Source: Diadema setosum (lineage: Eukaryota > Echinodermata > Echinoidea > Diadematoida > Diadematidae). From it: DNA of 64,000 nt. The DNA lies in assembly GCA_033980235.1 (NCBI GenBank), contig CM067067.1, positions 38,607,985-38,671,984 of the forward strand. Reading direction: 5' to 3'. The translations under genes were made by a program, and so were the position numbers. Below the pieces are notes generated by a model. That model was given only the letters and a program-made list of their open reading frames with translations. It made no database searches and was not told the origin of the DNA. Below are positions 33,876-46,336 of this stretch, one piece after another; position 1 is the stretch's first letter, and the number at the start of each line of letters is the position of its first letter.

Positions 33876-35340
33876 TGCGTGTGTATTTAAAGAGAGAGAG
33901 AGAGAGGGAGAGAGAGAGGAGGGAATAAGGGAGGAAGGGAGGGGGAGAGACTTAGTGAGTGAGCGTGTGTTTACGTAATACAAGAAATCAGGTCGCAATA
34001 TCACTAATACAAGCCTGTCACGATAGTGCAATATTTCCTTATGCCATTAATATCCTACTGCTAGGAGTTTTGGCAGCAAGCTGGTGCTTGCATAGCATGT
34101 CCAATAATACATTTTTTCCCTTCTGTGTAAGCTCATCCCTTCCCCAGCGAATATCTACCAAACCGGTAGCCTCGTCTTTTATTGGCTCTGCCCGTTACGC
34201 CGTGGACAATGGATGCCAATGATCTGACGGTGTAGTGTCTCTTTACGGCGCTATTGTGTGAGCTCGTCAGAATTAGGTCAGGATAAGCGTTGACCCAAGC
34301 ACACTTGGATAAGTCATGTCCTAGATAATAATAGAAAAAGGAACATACAGTTCCTCAAATGTAGAGAATAGGAGAAACTGGTGGGATGATGTACTCAGAA
34401 AATGAGCCAATGTATTCCTAAACCGTATCATTAAAATGATAAAACAAATAATGATCACCTGTCTGGACGATAAGCTTTTTCCGCCTTATCCGTATGACGA
34501 GGGCTGGCTATTCGTTCTTTCCGATAGGCGTACCTGTGTTTTGACGTCTTGTCTGCTTTGCAGCATTTTCATCAATCCTCAACAAACTATAAATTCCCGA
34601 CGGATATATATTTTTTTCCAATATCTTGTTTCTTTAATAAACTCTCCTGTCATTTTACCGAAGTGACCTGTAATTAGTAGTAAACTTCTACCAACAACAG
34701 TGTGGATTAATAGTGGTTAGGTTAATGATTAAACAAAGAAAATTTGAAAGGCAATTTTGATAAAAGGCACAGACTACATGGAACTATCGTACAAGTGAAA
34801 GATAAGAAGAGAGGCAGTGACGCGTGATATCAATGGACTTTTCGACATCATCCTGAAAGTTAGATTGAGTTTTCAGGATGGACGGGAAAAATAGAGAAGG
34901 GACAAGATATGAGAAAGTGTTTCATCTCAAGATTTCAGCGGACTTTTGTAATTGTTGAATTCAAATAGAAATTTGACAAGTGTCCTTTGATTTTTTTTTT
35001 TTTGGGGGGGGGGGGGGGGAGAGAAAAGATTTTCACGTTTCTTTGTTTTCTATTTCAAGCACACCTACATAGAGAGCACATTCAAATTTCCCGAATGAAA
35101 CGCAGTGACAGATTCTCATCCACTCTGCGAGGGAGAAAAGATTGATCGGTATTTTATTCTGTACTTATATCTCACCTCACTGCAAAACGCATTGTAATAT
35201 ATACTAGTATTAAGAACAACATACAACAAGTCATTAAAGCGATGCAAGGACTTTGATTGCTGAGTAAAGGTAACAAGGCAACCATAGATCCACTCAGACT
35301 TATAGATGCAAGTATTTAACGTCGAATGGCAGTGTACTAT
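31791..35340. other. no gene seen; spacer with GT/GA repeats
   Basis: Includes the compound repeat at 33825-33930 and a poly-G run near 35005. The long open frames at 32098-32481 and 33555-34031 are low-complexity F/S/L or repeat-driven. Confidence 0.5.
33825..33930. repeat. (GT)n and (GA)n compound microsatellite
   Basis: About 25 GT units, a short unique stretch and then GA-rich units. Confidence 0.95.
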
Positions 35341-35359
35341 ATAATGTGGCTATTCATCT

Positions 35360-35372
35360 GTTGCCTAGCAAC
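35360..35372 (+). promoter_or_regulatory. RFX X-box (GTTGCCTAGCAAC)
   Basis: A full match to the GTNRCC-N-RGYAAC consensus bound by RFX factors, which drive ciliary genes. It lies 67 bp upstream of a possible first coding exon at 35439, the usual distance range for an X-box. A single 13-bp match can arise by chance in a window this size only rarely. Confidence 0.45.
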
Positions 35373-35438
35373 GTTACATTCTTGACTTGGGATCGTGGCG
35401 GTCAAATATTTTCCCCATACCTTTTGCTTGTTTTCTTG

Positions 35439-35457
35439 ATGCTGTACAAATCTAAAG
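35439..35457 (+). CDS. possible tiny first coding exon downstream of the X-box
   Basis: ATG CTG TAC AAA TCT AAA G is followed directly by GTAAGC, a good donor, giving six codons (MLYKSK) and a phase-1 intron. The ATG context is a weak TTG. The case rests on the X-box, the ATG and the donor lying together. A next exon in phase 1 was not identified with confidence. Confidence 0.25.
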
Positions 35458-35660
35458 GTAAGCTTTCATTGACGACAAACTTTTCTTGCTTCGTGTCCTT
35501 TCCATTAATGCCGCCGTAGTGAATTATTCTTGGCCGTCTAGCTCAGCCAAAGGACGGATTATTGGTATTTCAGTGTCTTTTGAATTTATGAACATGGATT
35601 GTGTCAGCAATCACAATCACAATCGCATGTGATTCTAGGGCACTGCCGCTTAGAGCAGAA

Positions 35661-35765
35661 ACGAGAAAGAAAGAGGGAGGGAGGAGAGAGAGAAGAGAGA
35701 GAGAAGGGGAACTATAAAGGGAGCTATTAAGGGGAGAGAGAGAGGGTGGAGGGGGGGGGGGGAGG
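35661..35765. repeat. GA/poly-G low-complexity tract
   Basis: GAGAGG-type units ending in a G10 run. Confidence 0.9.
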
Positions 35766-36163
35766 AAGAAAGGGCAACGCTATCTCGGCATTGTCTCTAT
35801 ATTAGGAAACAAAAATATAAGATACTGTTACGTTGATTATATTTTTCCCCGACACGTGATACAGCCCTGACGAAAGAATTCTAGTGGAATCAATGCTACG
35901 TGATCTGAGGATATATCAGAGTGGACACAAATCCTTCCTATATAGGGGTATTCATGGTCATTGCCTGAACTTTGCAATGGCCAGCGTCCAGATAATATCC
36001 GTGATTGTGTAGGAAATCTTGGGCGGTCTTTTCATTTTATTGAAGTAACCATTTTGGCCTGAGGTCTTCATCAAATTAAACTGTTTGATAATTAACACGA
36101 TAAAGTCCCCGGTAATAGTAACTATCTTTATAAATTTTACGTTCAAACTTACTAAAAAGGATT

Positions 36164-36248
36164 TTAAAGGTATAGTGTTTATCATCGGGAGCAGTTATAT
36201 GTTCTAGTTATCACATTTAATCAAAATATGTGTTAAAATATACCTTTA
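36164..36248. mobile_element. short TTAA-type MITE, 85 bp
   Basis: The left end TTAAAGGTATAGTG is matched inverted by TATACCTTT at the right. The interior GTTCTAGTTATCACATTTA is similar to GTTCGAGTTATCACGTTTG at 56437, marking a related copy near 56391-56470. Confidence 0.5.
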
Positions 36249-37298
36249 CTTTCATAGCTTGAATACGTATTTTCTTTGTAAAATTTGTCTTCAATGAAAA
36301 GTTGCAAAAGCAATAAATAAAATGAAATGAAAAGAATTTTATAAGTATTACAATGTTTGATGGGTCATCACGAAAGTCATTTAATGTCGGAGAAATATAT
36401 ATTCATTTGACATGAATTACTACATGAATTCGACGGATGTTAACTTTGAATAGATATAATAATATGTCGCGTCTTTTCATTACGAGGAAAACGTACAAGA
36501 ATTAGAAATTAGAAAACTGGAAAGGTTATATTAACCATTGGCAAAGTTGGCTTTACGCGTGTTGTTGTTGTTGTTTTTTTCATTTATAACCCCCGATTTT
36601 ACACGGGTAATGCGATGACGCGCCACATAACCCTCAAAACGGTATCTTTGAAAACTTGCAGAGAGAACGGAGAGAGAGAGAGAGAAGGAGGTTCAGATAT
36701 GGTTTGTCACACACAAATAAAACAAGTAAATAGTATTGTGAGAACGGCAAGGGATAAGCTGCTTTTGTTTGAAAATCAATCTAATTCTACAGAGTCATAC
36801 ACATACATGTATCAACACCTACTTTAGAAGAGCGAAATTACTCGCTTGATATCTTTTTCGAGACATAGCTTGATATGCCGATTGAAGTTAGAATGATTAC
36901 CCTCACAGTTTCATCTCTAAAGTCATTATATCATGTTTGAATTTTAAGAGGAAACATAAATGTCGTAAAGTCAAAACTCATAACAGTCACAATTGAAAAT
37001 ACGTCTTTCCTTTCAAAAATGTATACGTTTTACTTGTTTAACGAATTTAACTAGATCTTTTCACCAACGGAATCAGTTTGCAAATATCTGAAAGAGTTTT
37101 TACAAAACTGGTATAAACAGAAAGTATATGCAAACTTTACTAACATGATGAAAAAATGAAAGCACTGTTCAGCCGATTTACTTGCTTACTTTACTTGTTT
37201 TTGCTCTGTCCTTATTCTCTCTCCACTTCAGATATTCTTTCCTCCTTTTGCCTTAACCTATTTACGATTCACGTAAACAGGGCCAAATAACTACTTAC

Positions 37299-37478
37299 TA
37301 TTCCACATGCGTTGAATTTGAAATGTTCGGTAAGAGAGACATTACTGAAGAAGTGTTGAAAAACATCTGGCTTCATGTCCAGACCAGTTTGGCTTAATTC
37401 TTGTTTAACTGCTTTCGATGAATTTTCAAGTTGCTTGAGGCGACATTTCATTCTGAGTCCGACACCCTCCCCCGCATT
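37299..37478 (-). CDS. candidate 60-codon exon, unrecognised protein
   Basis: On the minus strand an acceptor (TTCACATGTAG) opens a frame NAGEGVGLRMKCRLKQLENS. It continues through KQELSQTGLDMKPDVFQHFF to FKFNACGI and ends at a consensus donor, ATA|GTAAGT. Length is 180 bp, phase 0 on both sides. The first half is likely helical. The plus strand also has an open frame with a good donor (TTCG|GTAAGAG at 37330) over the same DNA, so the strand is not certain. Family unknown. Confidence 0.35.
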
Positions 37479-37697
37479 CTACATGTGAATGATTGAAAGA
37501 ATCGAGATATTTTGTCAGTTAAGCGTTGTGATGTATATTTTTCGTCTTCGTTTCCATAAAAGACTATAGATTGACCTTAAAAATTGACATGAAAAGACAA
37601 GAAATGAACAGAACTTCTCATTTGCAGCAAGAACTGCATAAATCTGTCGAGGAATATCTGGCAACGTATCAGTCTTCAAGTGGAACCTCCTGGGGTT

Positions 37698-37799
37698 TGT
37701 TCAACAAGGGTTGCTTTTTTCAATTATAGGCTGATGAAATGCACCTGTGTTCAACAAGGGTTGCTTTTTTCAATTATTTAATAGGCTGATGAAATGCAC
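37698..37799. repeat. ~50-bp tandem duplication
   Basis: TGTTCAACAAGGGTTGCTTT...GCTGATGAAATGCAC occurs at 37698-37744 and again at 37748-37799. The second copy has 5 extra bases (TTTAA). The near identity implies a recent event. Confidence 0.9.
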
Positions 37800-37942
37800 A
37801 CTATCATAAGATATTGCTACAAGCAACTACCCACATGAAAATTTCACCTCAATCTTTTCTTTGAAATTCATTCTTTTTGAGTGCTTTCTTATTAAAAACG
37901 CTGTTTTTTTTATGATTGTATATTTTGTTCATCTTTATACAG

Positions 37943-38068
37943 ATTCCTGAGAATTTCGAGAAACAATCATAGTTCCCCTTTGGTTCATCTAGAGGGTAAC
38001 AAGGATCCAGAAATGTGGGACAAAGTCGAGTCAATTGAATTGACATCATCTGAAAGAAAATGCACAGG
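37943..38068 (+). CDS. candidate exon, unrecognised protein
   Basis: A strong acceptor (TTTTGTTCATCTTTATACAG) opens a phase-2 exon of 41 codons reading FLRISRNNHSSPLVHLEGNK then DPEMWDKVESIELTSSERKC. It ends at ACAGG|GTAAAG. It is rich in D/E/S with a single Trp, unlike local chance frames. The minus strand also offers an acceptor (TTTTCTTTCAG) over the same bases. It is possibly part of the gene suggested by the X-box at 35360. Family unknown. Confidence 0.35.
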
Positions 38069-38963
38069 GTAAAGTTAAGCATTTTCTTCACACAATTATA
38101 AGAGAACACATTCTGTGACTGTTGGTCAAAGATGATGAATTCAAATAAAATCAAACAAAAAATAATTGTGAAACCTTAAGATATGACTTGATTTGATCCT
38201 ACGACTTTGGGGTGCCGTTTTTTGGTCCTGTTTTTGTGGACTTTGATTATCTTGCGACAATTTCTCCCAGAGAGTGGACGCCTTGCCATTGTGTTTGTTT
38301 TAGATAATATAAAGTGATGCCATTGTCCGGGGACTATGGTACTCATTCTGACGTCAGAGAAATACAACATGTTTTATTTTCCGATGTGAGCTTGTCGTCA
38401 AATATTAGCGTTTGGTAATGCTTGGATTGGAGCGAAGCGACTCCTATTTGAAGGCGATTGCATATTTGCCTACTCAACTGAGATGGTGAACACTACACGC
38501 CCGGTGTAAGGATTCTGGACCGATTGCACTTTACAACACACAGAGAACCTCATAAGGAGGCGATTTCTTGTTGGTCGATGTCGCTCCAAATAGGCGCAAA
38601 AAGATTAGACTGTGAACAAAATATTACTTTGCTAAAAATAACTGCATGGGAGAGAGAGAGATTGGGAGTGAGTGAGTGTGTGAAATATGAAATTCTCCAA
38701 AAAGACTCGACTTCAAAAGTGGAAAACGGCAGTTAGGTGTATATTCTGGTAGAATTGCATGTCGAAAACCTGGGAAGGCTTGCATAGATATCACTTTATC
38801 GAATCCTGGATTGGTGATCACTTTATAAAAGTGTCTAAAAGTGGGTCATTCTCCACTGATTTCAATGAAATCAAGCTAATCTATTTTAAATTTCCTCCTT
38901 AATTCGCAGTTGAAGGATCTTATTGCAACAAGTTATATGTGTTATATTATATTGTCCCACATT

Positions 38964-38973
38964 TCTCTCTCTT

Positions 38974-39004
<31 letters not shown>

Positions 39005-39058
39005 GTATGTATATATATATATACATTTCTATTTCTATTTCTATTATATTATATTATA

Positions 39059-39099
<41 letters not shown>
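38964..39099. repeat. (TC)n(TA)n compound microsatellite
   Basis: TC units, TA units, TTTCTA units and a second TA tract. Confidence 0.95.
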
Positions 39100-39102
<3 letters not shown>

Positions 39103-39907
39103 TTATGAATGAAATCCATACGTGTTCCACTCCACAAGTGACTGATTATTCTACAATAAATTCATTCTAACGACAGCTTATACATAATTAACCAAATGAA
39201 ATGTTTATTCAAGTTCCTGTACTATTTCACTCGTATTCTGGTAGGTATATATACTCAAACAAGTCTCATTCAAATCTGCGGGGGAAAAATCAATTCAGTT
39301 GTGCTTTATTTCCATCCAACGAAAGGTAATAAAAAGTACACATTTTCTTTTTTTTTTTCTTTTTACATTTTTGGTCATAACTAGTTAAGTAAGTCGTAAT
39401 AAAATCTCCGGGCAATGTTTCAGGGTTTCAATGGATGTCATTGTACAGACGTTACAGTGTCGAATTCGCTCTCTCAAAACGAGAACAAAATCTAAACTGG
39501 CTTATACCATCACATGTCTTTTGGAGGTAGGGTTCTTGGTTATATAAAACCTGAGCAGTTATCTTTTGTCAGGTTGTACGAGTAATCTCGAATTTCAGTT
39601 TGATATATGTCACTTCTTGCTTCTATTGGTACGAGGTAAAAATACAAAGAAAGCGCGTTCGTGTTTGCAGACGCTCATGCTCTGCCATGATATACATTTT
39701 TTTAAGTACGAAGATCTCTTTTTTCCCCCTAAACGCTTCTGCCAGCTTTGTTTCCGAAAATCATATCTACTGTTAGAAAAATTAAGTTGCACACGAGAAA
39801 ATATGTCATTTTATGTCAACAATCGCAAGTGCGGCAGCCATGAGAGAAACAGTCAAACCGTTTACCTTTGTGCAATTATCCATGTATGAACACGTGTAAT
39901 TTCAACG

Positions 39908-39909
<2 letters not shown>

Positions 39910-39969
<60 letters not shown>
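39910..39969. repeat. (CA)n microsatellite
   Basis: About 29 uninterrupted CA units, the longest in the window. Confidence 0.97.
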
Positions 39970-39971
<2 letters not shown>

Positions 39972-42603
39972 GGTGTGATACTATCTCCAGCATTTACATG
40001 TTTAAAGTGTAAATAAGCAAACTATTCAGATTCATGCGTACGCGGCAGAACCATTGTACGGAGGGAAGGTGCATAGCAAGGGAGGATAGGAAAGGGAAGA
40101 GGAGTACGAACCCACATTTCCATTACACTTACACTAAAACAAATTTACCTAGGAATCTTCAGCATATCACAAACACAAAACACTCAAAGAGGAGTTGACG
40201 AAGATGTAGGTCAGCTGATAAGGAGATGTGAAAGGCCCTTTTTTCCCCTAAAAGTCCTCAAAATACACATGTCTTTTGGACACATGTTATATACGCAGTG
40301 CAGGCACGGTATACAATGTACTAGAATTTGATGCAATAGATTGGAAACAAAAAAACAGGTTTGTATTTTTTATGAGGAAATTACCAGTTAATGCCGTTAA
40401 CTCAAGTGGCTAATGTGAGAAGTAGGAAGGCCGTATCACATTTTCAGTAAACCAGGGAGAAGTTTTGACAGAAATGTGTAAACAGCTATAAATGCTTTTA
40501 CGACATAACCAATCATTCATGTTTTTATAACATTTTTACGATTGAGAAAGTGTTTGTAAATAACGTACTTTCGTTTCTTTTCATCTTCTTTTTCGGACAT
40601 ACTAACCTTAATCTCAATTGTTATATGAAAATGTAATGTCGTGACTAAGTTTTCTGTTTTACTCTAGTTGGTGTAAAATGTTTATTTGGAAGGTTAGCGA
40701 TGAGTTACCTTCCCTCCTATTTTGCGCTAATGTGGTGTCTATTTCTGAACTTCAGCACGTGCCCTCAATGCTGTCCTCCTTTTCTGAGTTTTAAGTTATG
40801 GTGTTGTTGATACTATCTTTCAATGAAGTAAACATTACGTGCGAAGAGTGATAGAGCTACTTTATAGCATAAAATGTTCTTCATTAGGAGTCGCAGTATA
40901 CAGTACAGGCGCGACAGTGATGGATGCCCGCACCTTTCGTGTGCGGCTGGCAAAATAGCATCGTGAAAGCGTGCCGAGAATACGTCGAGTTGAATTCGTT
41001 TCTTTCTTTCTTTCTTACTCTCCCTTTCTCACTCCGGCACTCCATTGATGACGTGACTTGGTAGCCGCTGTCCTCTAGTAGTGCAGTCCCAACTGACGAG
41101 TAACTCAATATAAACGATGAGGTGGAGGTGGGGTGGGGGTGGGGCTAGTTTTAGGCTAGAAAGAGAGAGGAAGAGATGAATGTGAGAGATAGAGAAGAAG
41201 GTATACGCGACGGTGGTTTGTTGCTACTTTTTAATTGAATGGAAATCTGATCGATCGGTAAGCAATGAGAGCACATCTGCTTCGAGGAATGAGCTACATT
41301 TAGTCTGAAGAGAGAACCAAACAATACAGGAAATGGCGTAACTACAATGGTATCGTTTTGTGTTAATGAATAGTGTATTGTCTTTCACTTGAAAGGTCAA
41401 AGTTCATTCACACAAGGCGACAGACCTATAAAAAGAAAAGGAAAGAAAAGATAAAGCCTATTTTGTCCAAAAGCGAATCATTTGTCCTCAAATTGCTCTT
41501 TCGTTTAGTTCGTGTCTTCAAAGACAGCCAGTGAATTCGAATTTCATACCGACGTTGTTATTATTGTTGTTCACAAATGGCGTCTATCCAAACCCTGATT
41601 TATTTTACAGAGATTTGTTCGAGACTTGCCAGACTAATACCAGTCATTTTGAGGGTTATCAATTTAAGCTAAACAAAGATGAATTAAGACAAACATGAAA
41701 AATACATACCGAGGACATTGACTACAGATATTAATACATTTGAATTGTGGTATTTCATAATCAAGGCCCTTACGTATGACCCCATTCATGTCCCACTGTG
41801 CTATATTTCAGCCTCAATTTCTTTATTATGTCTTCTGCTATTGTTGTTTTCTAAAGGAATTTGATGATTATTTATGCCGTTAAGTATCATTGTCCATTGC
41901 ACCCGCAGAGTGCTTTTTATCAACCTATCTGATATAATCCGTTGCTTTTATATATTGTATGCACCAAAATGAGTTGTGCGAACTGAATAGTGTGTATGTG
42001 TTTAAGTGTGTTAGTTCGTAGCATGGGTGTATGCGCGTGCATAATAGCGTGTACAGAAGTCACATAAATTGATAGCTATGGAACTTTTACGCATAAAATG
42101 AAATGATAAATAATGAAATAATTTTGAGACGGCACCCTGAAAAAAATGAAATAAATCAAGATCCACTAAAGCATGAATTTCCATTTGAAAGTGAAAACTA
42201 TAGTCAAACACTTGAATAAAAGATCCACGGGTGTGCTGACTTGTTTTCATGGGAAAACTCTTTTTTTTTTTCCGGGGGGGGGGGGGGCGAGAATATTCCG
42301 TACTTATAGTCTCGTTTCCCCTGCAAGAAACCTTGATGATTGTATCGTGTGTAGGAGTGTTGTTGTTGCCAACAAAGGTCCCAGAACTCAAAATTAAACC
42401 TTCACTTTGTGGTGTAGCCCGCGGTGAGACAACGTGGTCGGTCAATAATCACCTACTCTGCGGTGATCACGTCCAATTATTTGTCTCATTCGGGTGCAAA
42501 ACAGCTCAATAGCCGACTCTCCCTGAAACAGAAAAGGAAAGTACAGGAGACGGTCATACCATTCTTCACACACAGAGAGATAGTTATGTCTTATTGCTCC
42601 TTT

Positions 42604-42657
42604 TCGATTATGATACTGAATAATCTCTTTCCGTAGATTATTCAGTATCATAATCGA
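42604..42657. repeat. perfect 23-bp-stem hairpin
   Basis: Arm 42604-42626 (TCGATTATGATACTGAATAA + TCT) is exactly complementary to 42635-42657, with the 8-base loop CTTTCCGT. A perfect long stem in neutral DNA must be recent or maintained. No target duplication was found. Either a small-RNA precursor or a de novo inverted duplication is possible. Confidence 0.9.
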
Positions 42658-42659
42658 GA

Positions 42660-45600
42660 CGCCGCCCTCGCAGACTCGCTTCCATTCAGGTCATGCGTGT
42701 AACAATTACGCAATGAGTTGTCATTATAATGAGTTGATTCAAGGTCTACATACGACTTTCCAGAAGATGCCGTCCTCTGCATGCATCAATGTTAATAATC
42801 CATGATGTAATAATTATGTCTTACGCAATATTTCTTTTTCATTCTCCCCCTCTATCTTGTGTATATTGCACCATAGTAATTACAACATGTCTCGTTCTTC
42901 TTTGCCTTTTTCTTCAATTTATTGTTTATTTTTGAAAGGATTGCAACAAAATCACTTGTTTGTTCTTTTTCCTTTTATCTGGGAAGACAACTTTTGTCTA
43001 AATATTTTGTCTTTCACCATACATCAAAATGCGTATGATGTCTACATCTCAGTCATGAGAGGCATGAATTTTGTTGTCGAATGTCAGACTATTAATAGTT
43101 CTCGACTTTCTTTCCAGACTGCATCTTTCTCTTTCTCTGAGGTTGCAGCCAAAAGCTTTTTTAATCATCTTATATTTCTCTATTCTAACACTTCAAAATA
43201 CTCAAGCCATCTCTGTTTCCATACCTGCTTTAAACCCAGCATCCTTCCTGTCGTATTCATAGCTCCAGTTGCTTGATGTTATCATGTTCAGTGATTACTG
43301 GATTCACAGTGAAATCTGTTTCTGTATATCATGATTTTGTGCGCAAACTGAGCAAACTTATCTCCCCCAATTGCTCTTCAATACCACTTAACTCGAGTAT
43401 AAATCTCCCAAAGCTTTATCATTCTGATTCTGCCAATCTTAACAGGTCACTCCACTTGACAGGGGGTAACACGCTAAATCTGCAATTCTAGTCATGACCC
43501 TCAATTCGACTTAGATAGCATTACCATCGCGTGCGATTTCTTACACACTCCATGATATCCGTTCGTATACGTGATTCGTTCATGTGAAGTAGTTCGAGTC
43601 ACGCGTACTTCCTTCCTAACGCGTTTTGATTTCATTGCAAACTGTACTTCAATTTGCTGTTGAAAGAGAATCATGCATTTTCTTCTCAGTGAACTGTGCA
43701 TATGTATGCGGGCATGTTGGCATGTAACCAATGAAGTATTTCCTCACTTTTGCTTTATCAGTCCTCTTAAAATCTGAATTACAGAGAAAATAAAGATACA
43801 TGGGAATGGTTCCCGGCTTCTGCTTTTGTGCACAACCACTTTGAAGCTGCCTGTCTTTTTTTTTTTTCCGAGCACACTACAATCTGCCCCTTCTGTCGTC
43901 ATCATCTTGGCAGAGAATTCGTTTGAAAAGATATTATGCTTACTTTAATCATCATGGCACTGGATTGTACGCTGTATATGGTGGGGCGGGGAATGAGTGA
44001 TGGACTTGTGTGTTTTGCTTTTATTGTTTAATCCTCTTAAGCTCGGCTTTCATAGTTATTTCCTCACTCTGACGTCAGATACAGATTTACACATTAATTT
44101 GCTTTGTGCGATTACAACGCATGAAGTAATCCAATGCGTTCAAATTAAGAACGGAGAACAGAAACGGGTGCGGGCAGTGCAATACTTGAGAGGATGAAAT
44201 GATTTTTTTTTCTTTTTAATTCTGAAAACACTATGTTTCGATTATAGGAGTCAAGGTACCTAGTCCTTTTATACGGTATAAATTTACCTGTGTCAACTAT
44301 CCGTTAGAAATATGGGTTGTATATTTTTCAGAAGTGCGCAAACCCATACACACACAAATACAACGAAAGACACAGGAAAAACTGCGGTTGAAAACGATGT
44401 TGTTTCTTATAATGATTTACTTTTGAAGACATTGTTCGAATGAATGTGTTTTTTTGTTTGTTTGCTTTTATTTTAGTATTTTCGAGAAATGAAGCTATGG
44501 AATGCCATGCAAACGATGTGAATAAACATTACCAAAATCCAATGAATATGTGGACATACAACATGTACAATGTTCATTTTTATTGGACTAATTTTATTAA
44601 ACGTTATACATGTTTATCTTGTCAAATATTTTGCCTCCTAAAAAAAAGAACAAAACAAAAAGCGTAAAGAAAAATGCAGACAGTACTAATAAATGACATA
44701 TTTCCCGAAGCAGTGGAAGGACAATTAATCATTGTCATATTGATAAATAAGGCAATGTTGGAATTTGTCATTAAATTCTGGAGTCACTTATATGCTTTGT
44801 GATTTTTGCTCTCCACTAGGCGACTGTTCTTTCAAGTGCGCAATCATAAAATATCATAATGACGAACCGAGCAATTTCAGCTCGATCTAGATGTTATACA
44901 AGTGAAGCCATGCGCCATTATGCCCTTTGTATGTGTGTGTGTGTGTGGGGGGGGGGGGGGGTGGGGGTATTAGATCTTACATCCAGTCGCTTTTGTTCGT
45001 TTGTTCCAAGATGGCGGATTTGACTTCATTGTATCAACGATCAGAAGTTGTGACCTTCAAAATGGCAGTGTGTGCCATATACACTGTAAATTCTATAAAT
45101 GCGATTCCCAAATCCTATCACAACACTGTGCCTTGGATTCTATATAGGACAGATGAAAAAATCAATGACAAGTATAGTCAACCTAAAGTTAATGAGGATG
45201 GATACCTTTACAAAATGCATTCAACCAGTGGGCTGGAGTGCCCCAGTTTTTTTAACAGTGACTCCGGGCAAGAACCGCGAATGCAAATCGACAAATCAAA
45301 AGGATATGACATTTTCCCTCCGTGAAACAAAAGGAGTAGACATGCAATTGATTAGAAGTTTGCAAAGCACACGCAGTTTCCGCCTCTGACTGATTCAGCT
45401 GTTCTTTGCAAAACAGTGAGAAGAGCATATTATACACTGTGAGCAGAACTTTCACAATGAAGCCATGCTCACTTGAAACTTAATTAGTCGGTGATTGAAA
45501 TCGAGGATAGTGTAGACAAAGCTCTTCTTAATCATTATTGCGACCTGATTGTAGTTGTGATTCTAATCACTTTTGATCGGTATGTTATATCATTCAAGGC

Positions 45601-46336
45601 AATATGTTGTCGTGGGTAAAAACACGGGAATGAAAATGAATAGTGGCGCAGTTGTCAAACATAATTATTATTTCTGAAAACGATACAACATCAGCAAAAT
45701 ATAATGCACATTATGCATAGAACACAAGGTATGCATAGGAGACGGAAAAATGAGGAATTCTGGACGATTCATTTCCATATTGTGTTATTGATCTATCATG
45801 TCTACAAAATCAACATTATGATTGAGGTAATGTTTCTTTCCATTCATTCTCGTACCGCGTTTGGATCACAGTTGTTACGACCAAAATCACTCTGAGAATG
45901 ATCGCACAAAAGAAACAATCAGCTAATGTTCAGGCGGTTTATTAACAGTGATACAGTCAGTCCGCAGCACCCGATAATTCGCTCGTATTTATTCAACTCG
46001 TATGCAAGCCCGCTCTAGGCTTGCATACGTAATAAGCTGCGTAAGGGGATTTTGTCCTTGGGCTTTCGGCAACAAAAATACACCTTATGTTCACAAATTT
46101 GGTATCAAATTCAAGGAAAATATGTAATCTATCGTCACATGTTACTCAAATTATTGTAAATGAAAAATATCATAGCGTAATTTGAACTTGAAAAATGATG
46201 AAAAAAGTAATTCGTGCAGTACACGTTCAAGACGTCAAAAAAATATCAAATTCACCTTGCGTCTCAATGAAAATGCTTTATTTGGTAGTCCATCTCCTAA
46301 TCTGTGTATCCATGTAAATATCTTGACAATTTGTTG
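42660..46336. other. no confident gene; spacer
   Basis: The 139-codon plus-strand frame at 42857-43276 is F/S/L-rich without domains and is expected by chance. The frame at 44927-45325 starts in a GT/G microsatellite. A 12-bp hairpin (CGTATGCAAGCC arms) lies at 45999-46029. Confidence 0.45.
44934..44966. repeat. (GT)n(G)n tract
   Basis: GT units followed by a G-run of about 14. Confidence 0.9.

Larger units (their letters stand above)
38069..42600. other. no confident gene; spacer with TC/TA and CA repeats
   Basis: A possible terminal exon after TTTCAG at 39424 (GFNGCHCTDVTVSNSLSQN then a stop) was seen but is too short to call. The minus-strand frame at 40884-41108 is GC-richer than its surroundings but has no start context or domain. 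Confidence 0.4.

Noticed and set aside
33555..34031. 158-codon minus-strand open frame
   Set aside because: Runs through (GT)n and (GA)n repeats, giving HTHT and SLSLSL low complexity.
38176..38370. basic minus-strand ORF (MARRPLSGRNCRKIIKVHKN)
   Set aside because: The plus strand gives an equally good hydrophobic frame over the same bases and neither has start or splice support.
39425..39496. possible terminal exon after TTTCAG
   Set aside because: Only 23 codons to the stop and another frame is open further; too short to separate from chance.
40884..41108. GC-richer minus-strand 74-codon frame
   Set aside because: No ATG start, a (TTTC)n repeat runs through it, and no domain is recognised.
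42857..43276. 139-codon plus-strand open frame
   Set aside because: Composition is F/S/H/L-rich without motifs; about one frame of this length is expected by chance.
44927..45325. 132-codon frame with two AAGATGGCGG-like words
   Set aside because: Starts inside a GT/G repeat, no Kozak support and no recognisable domain.
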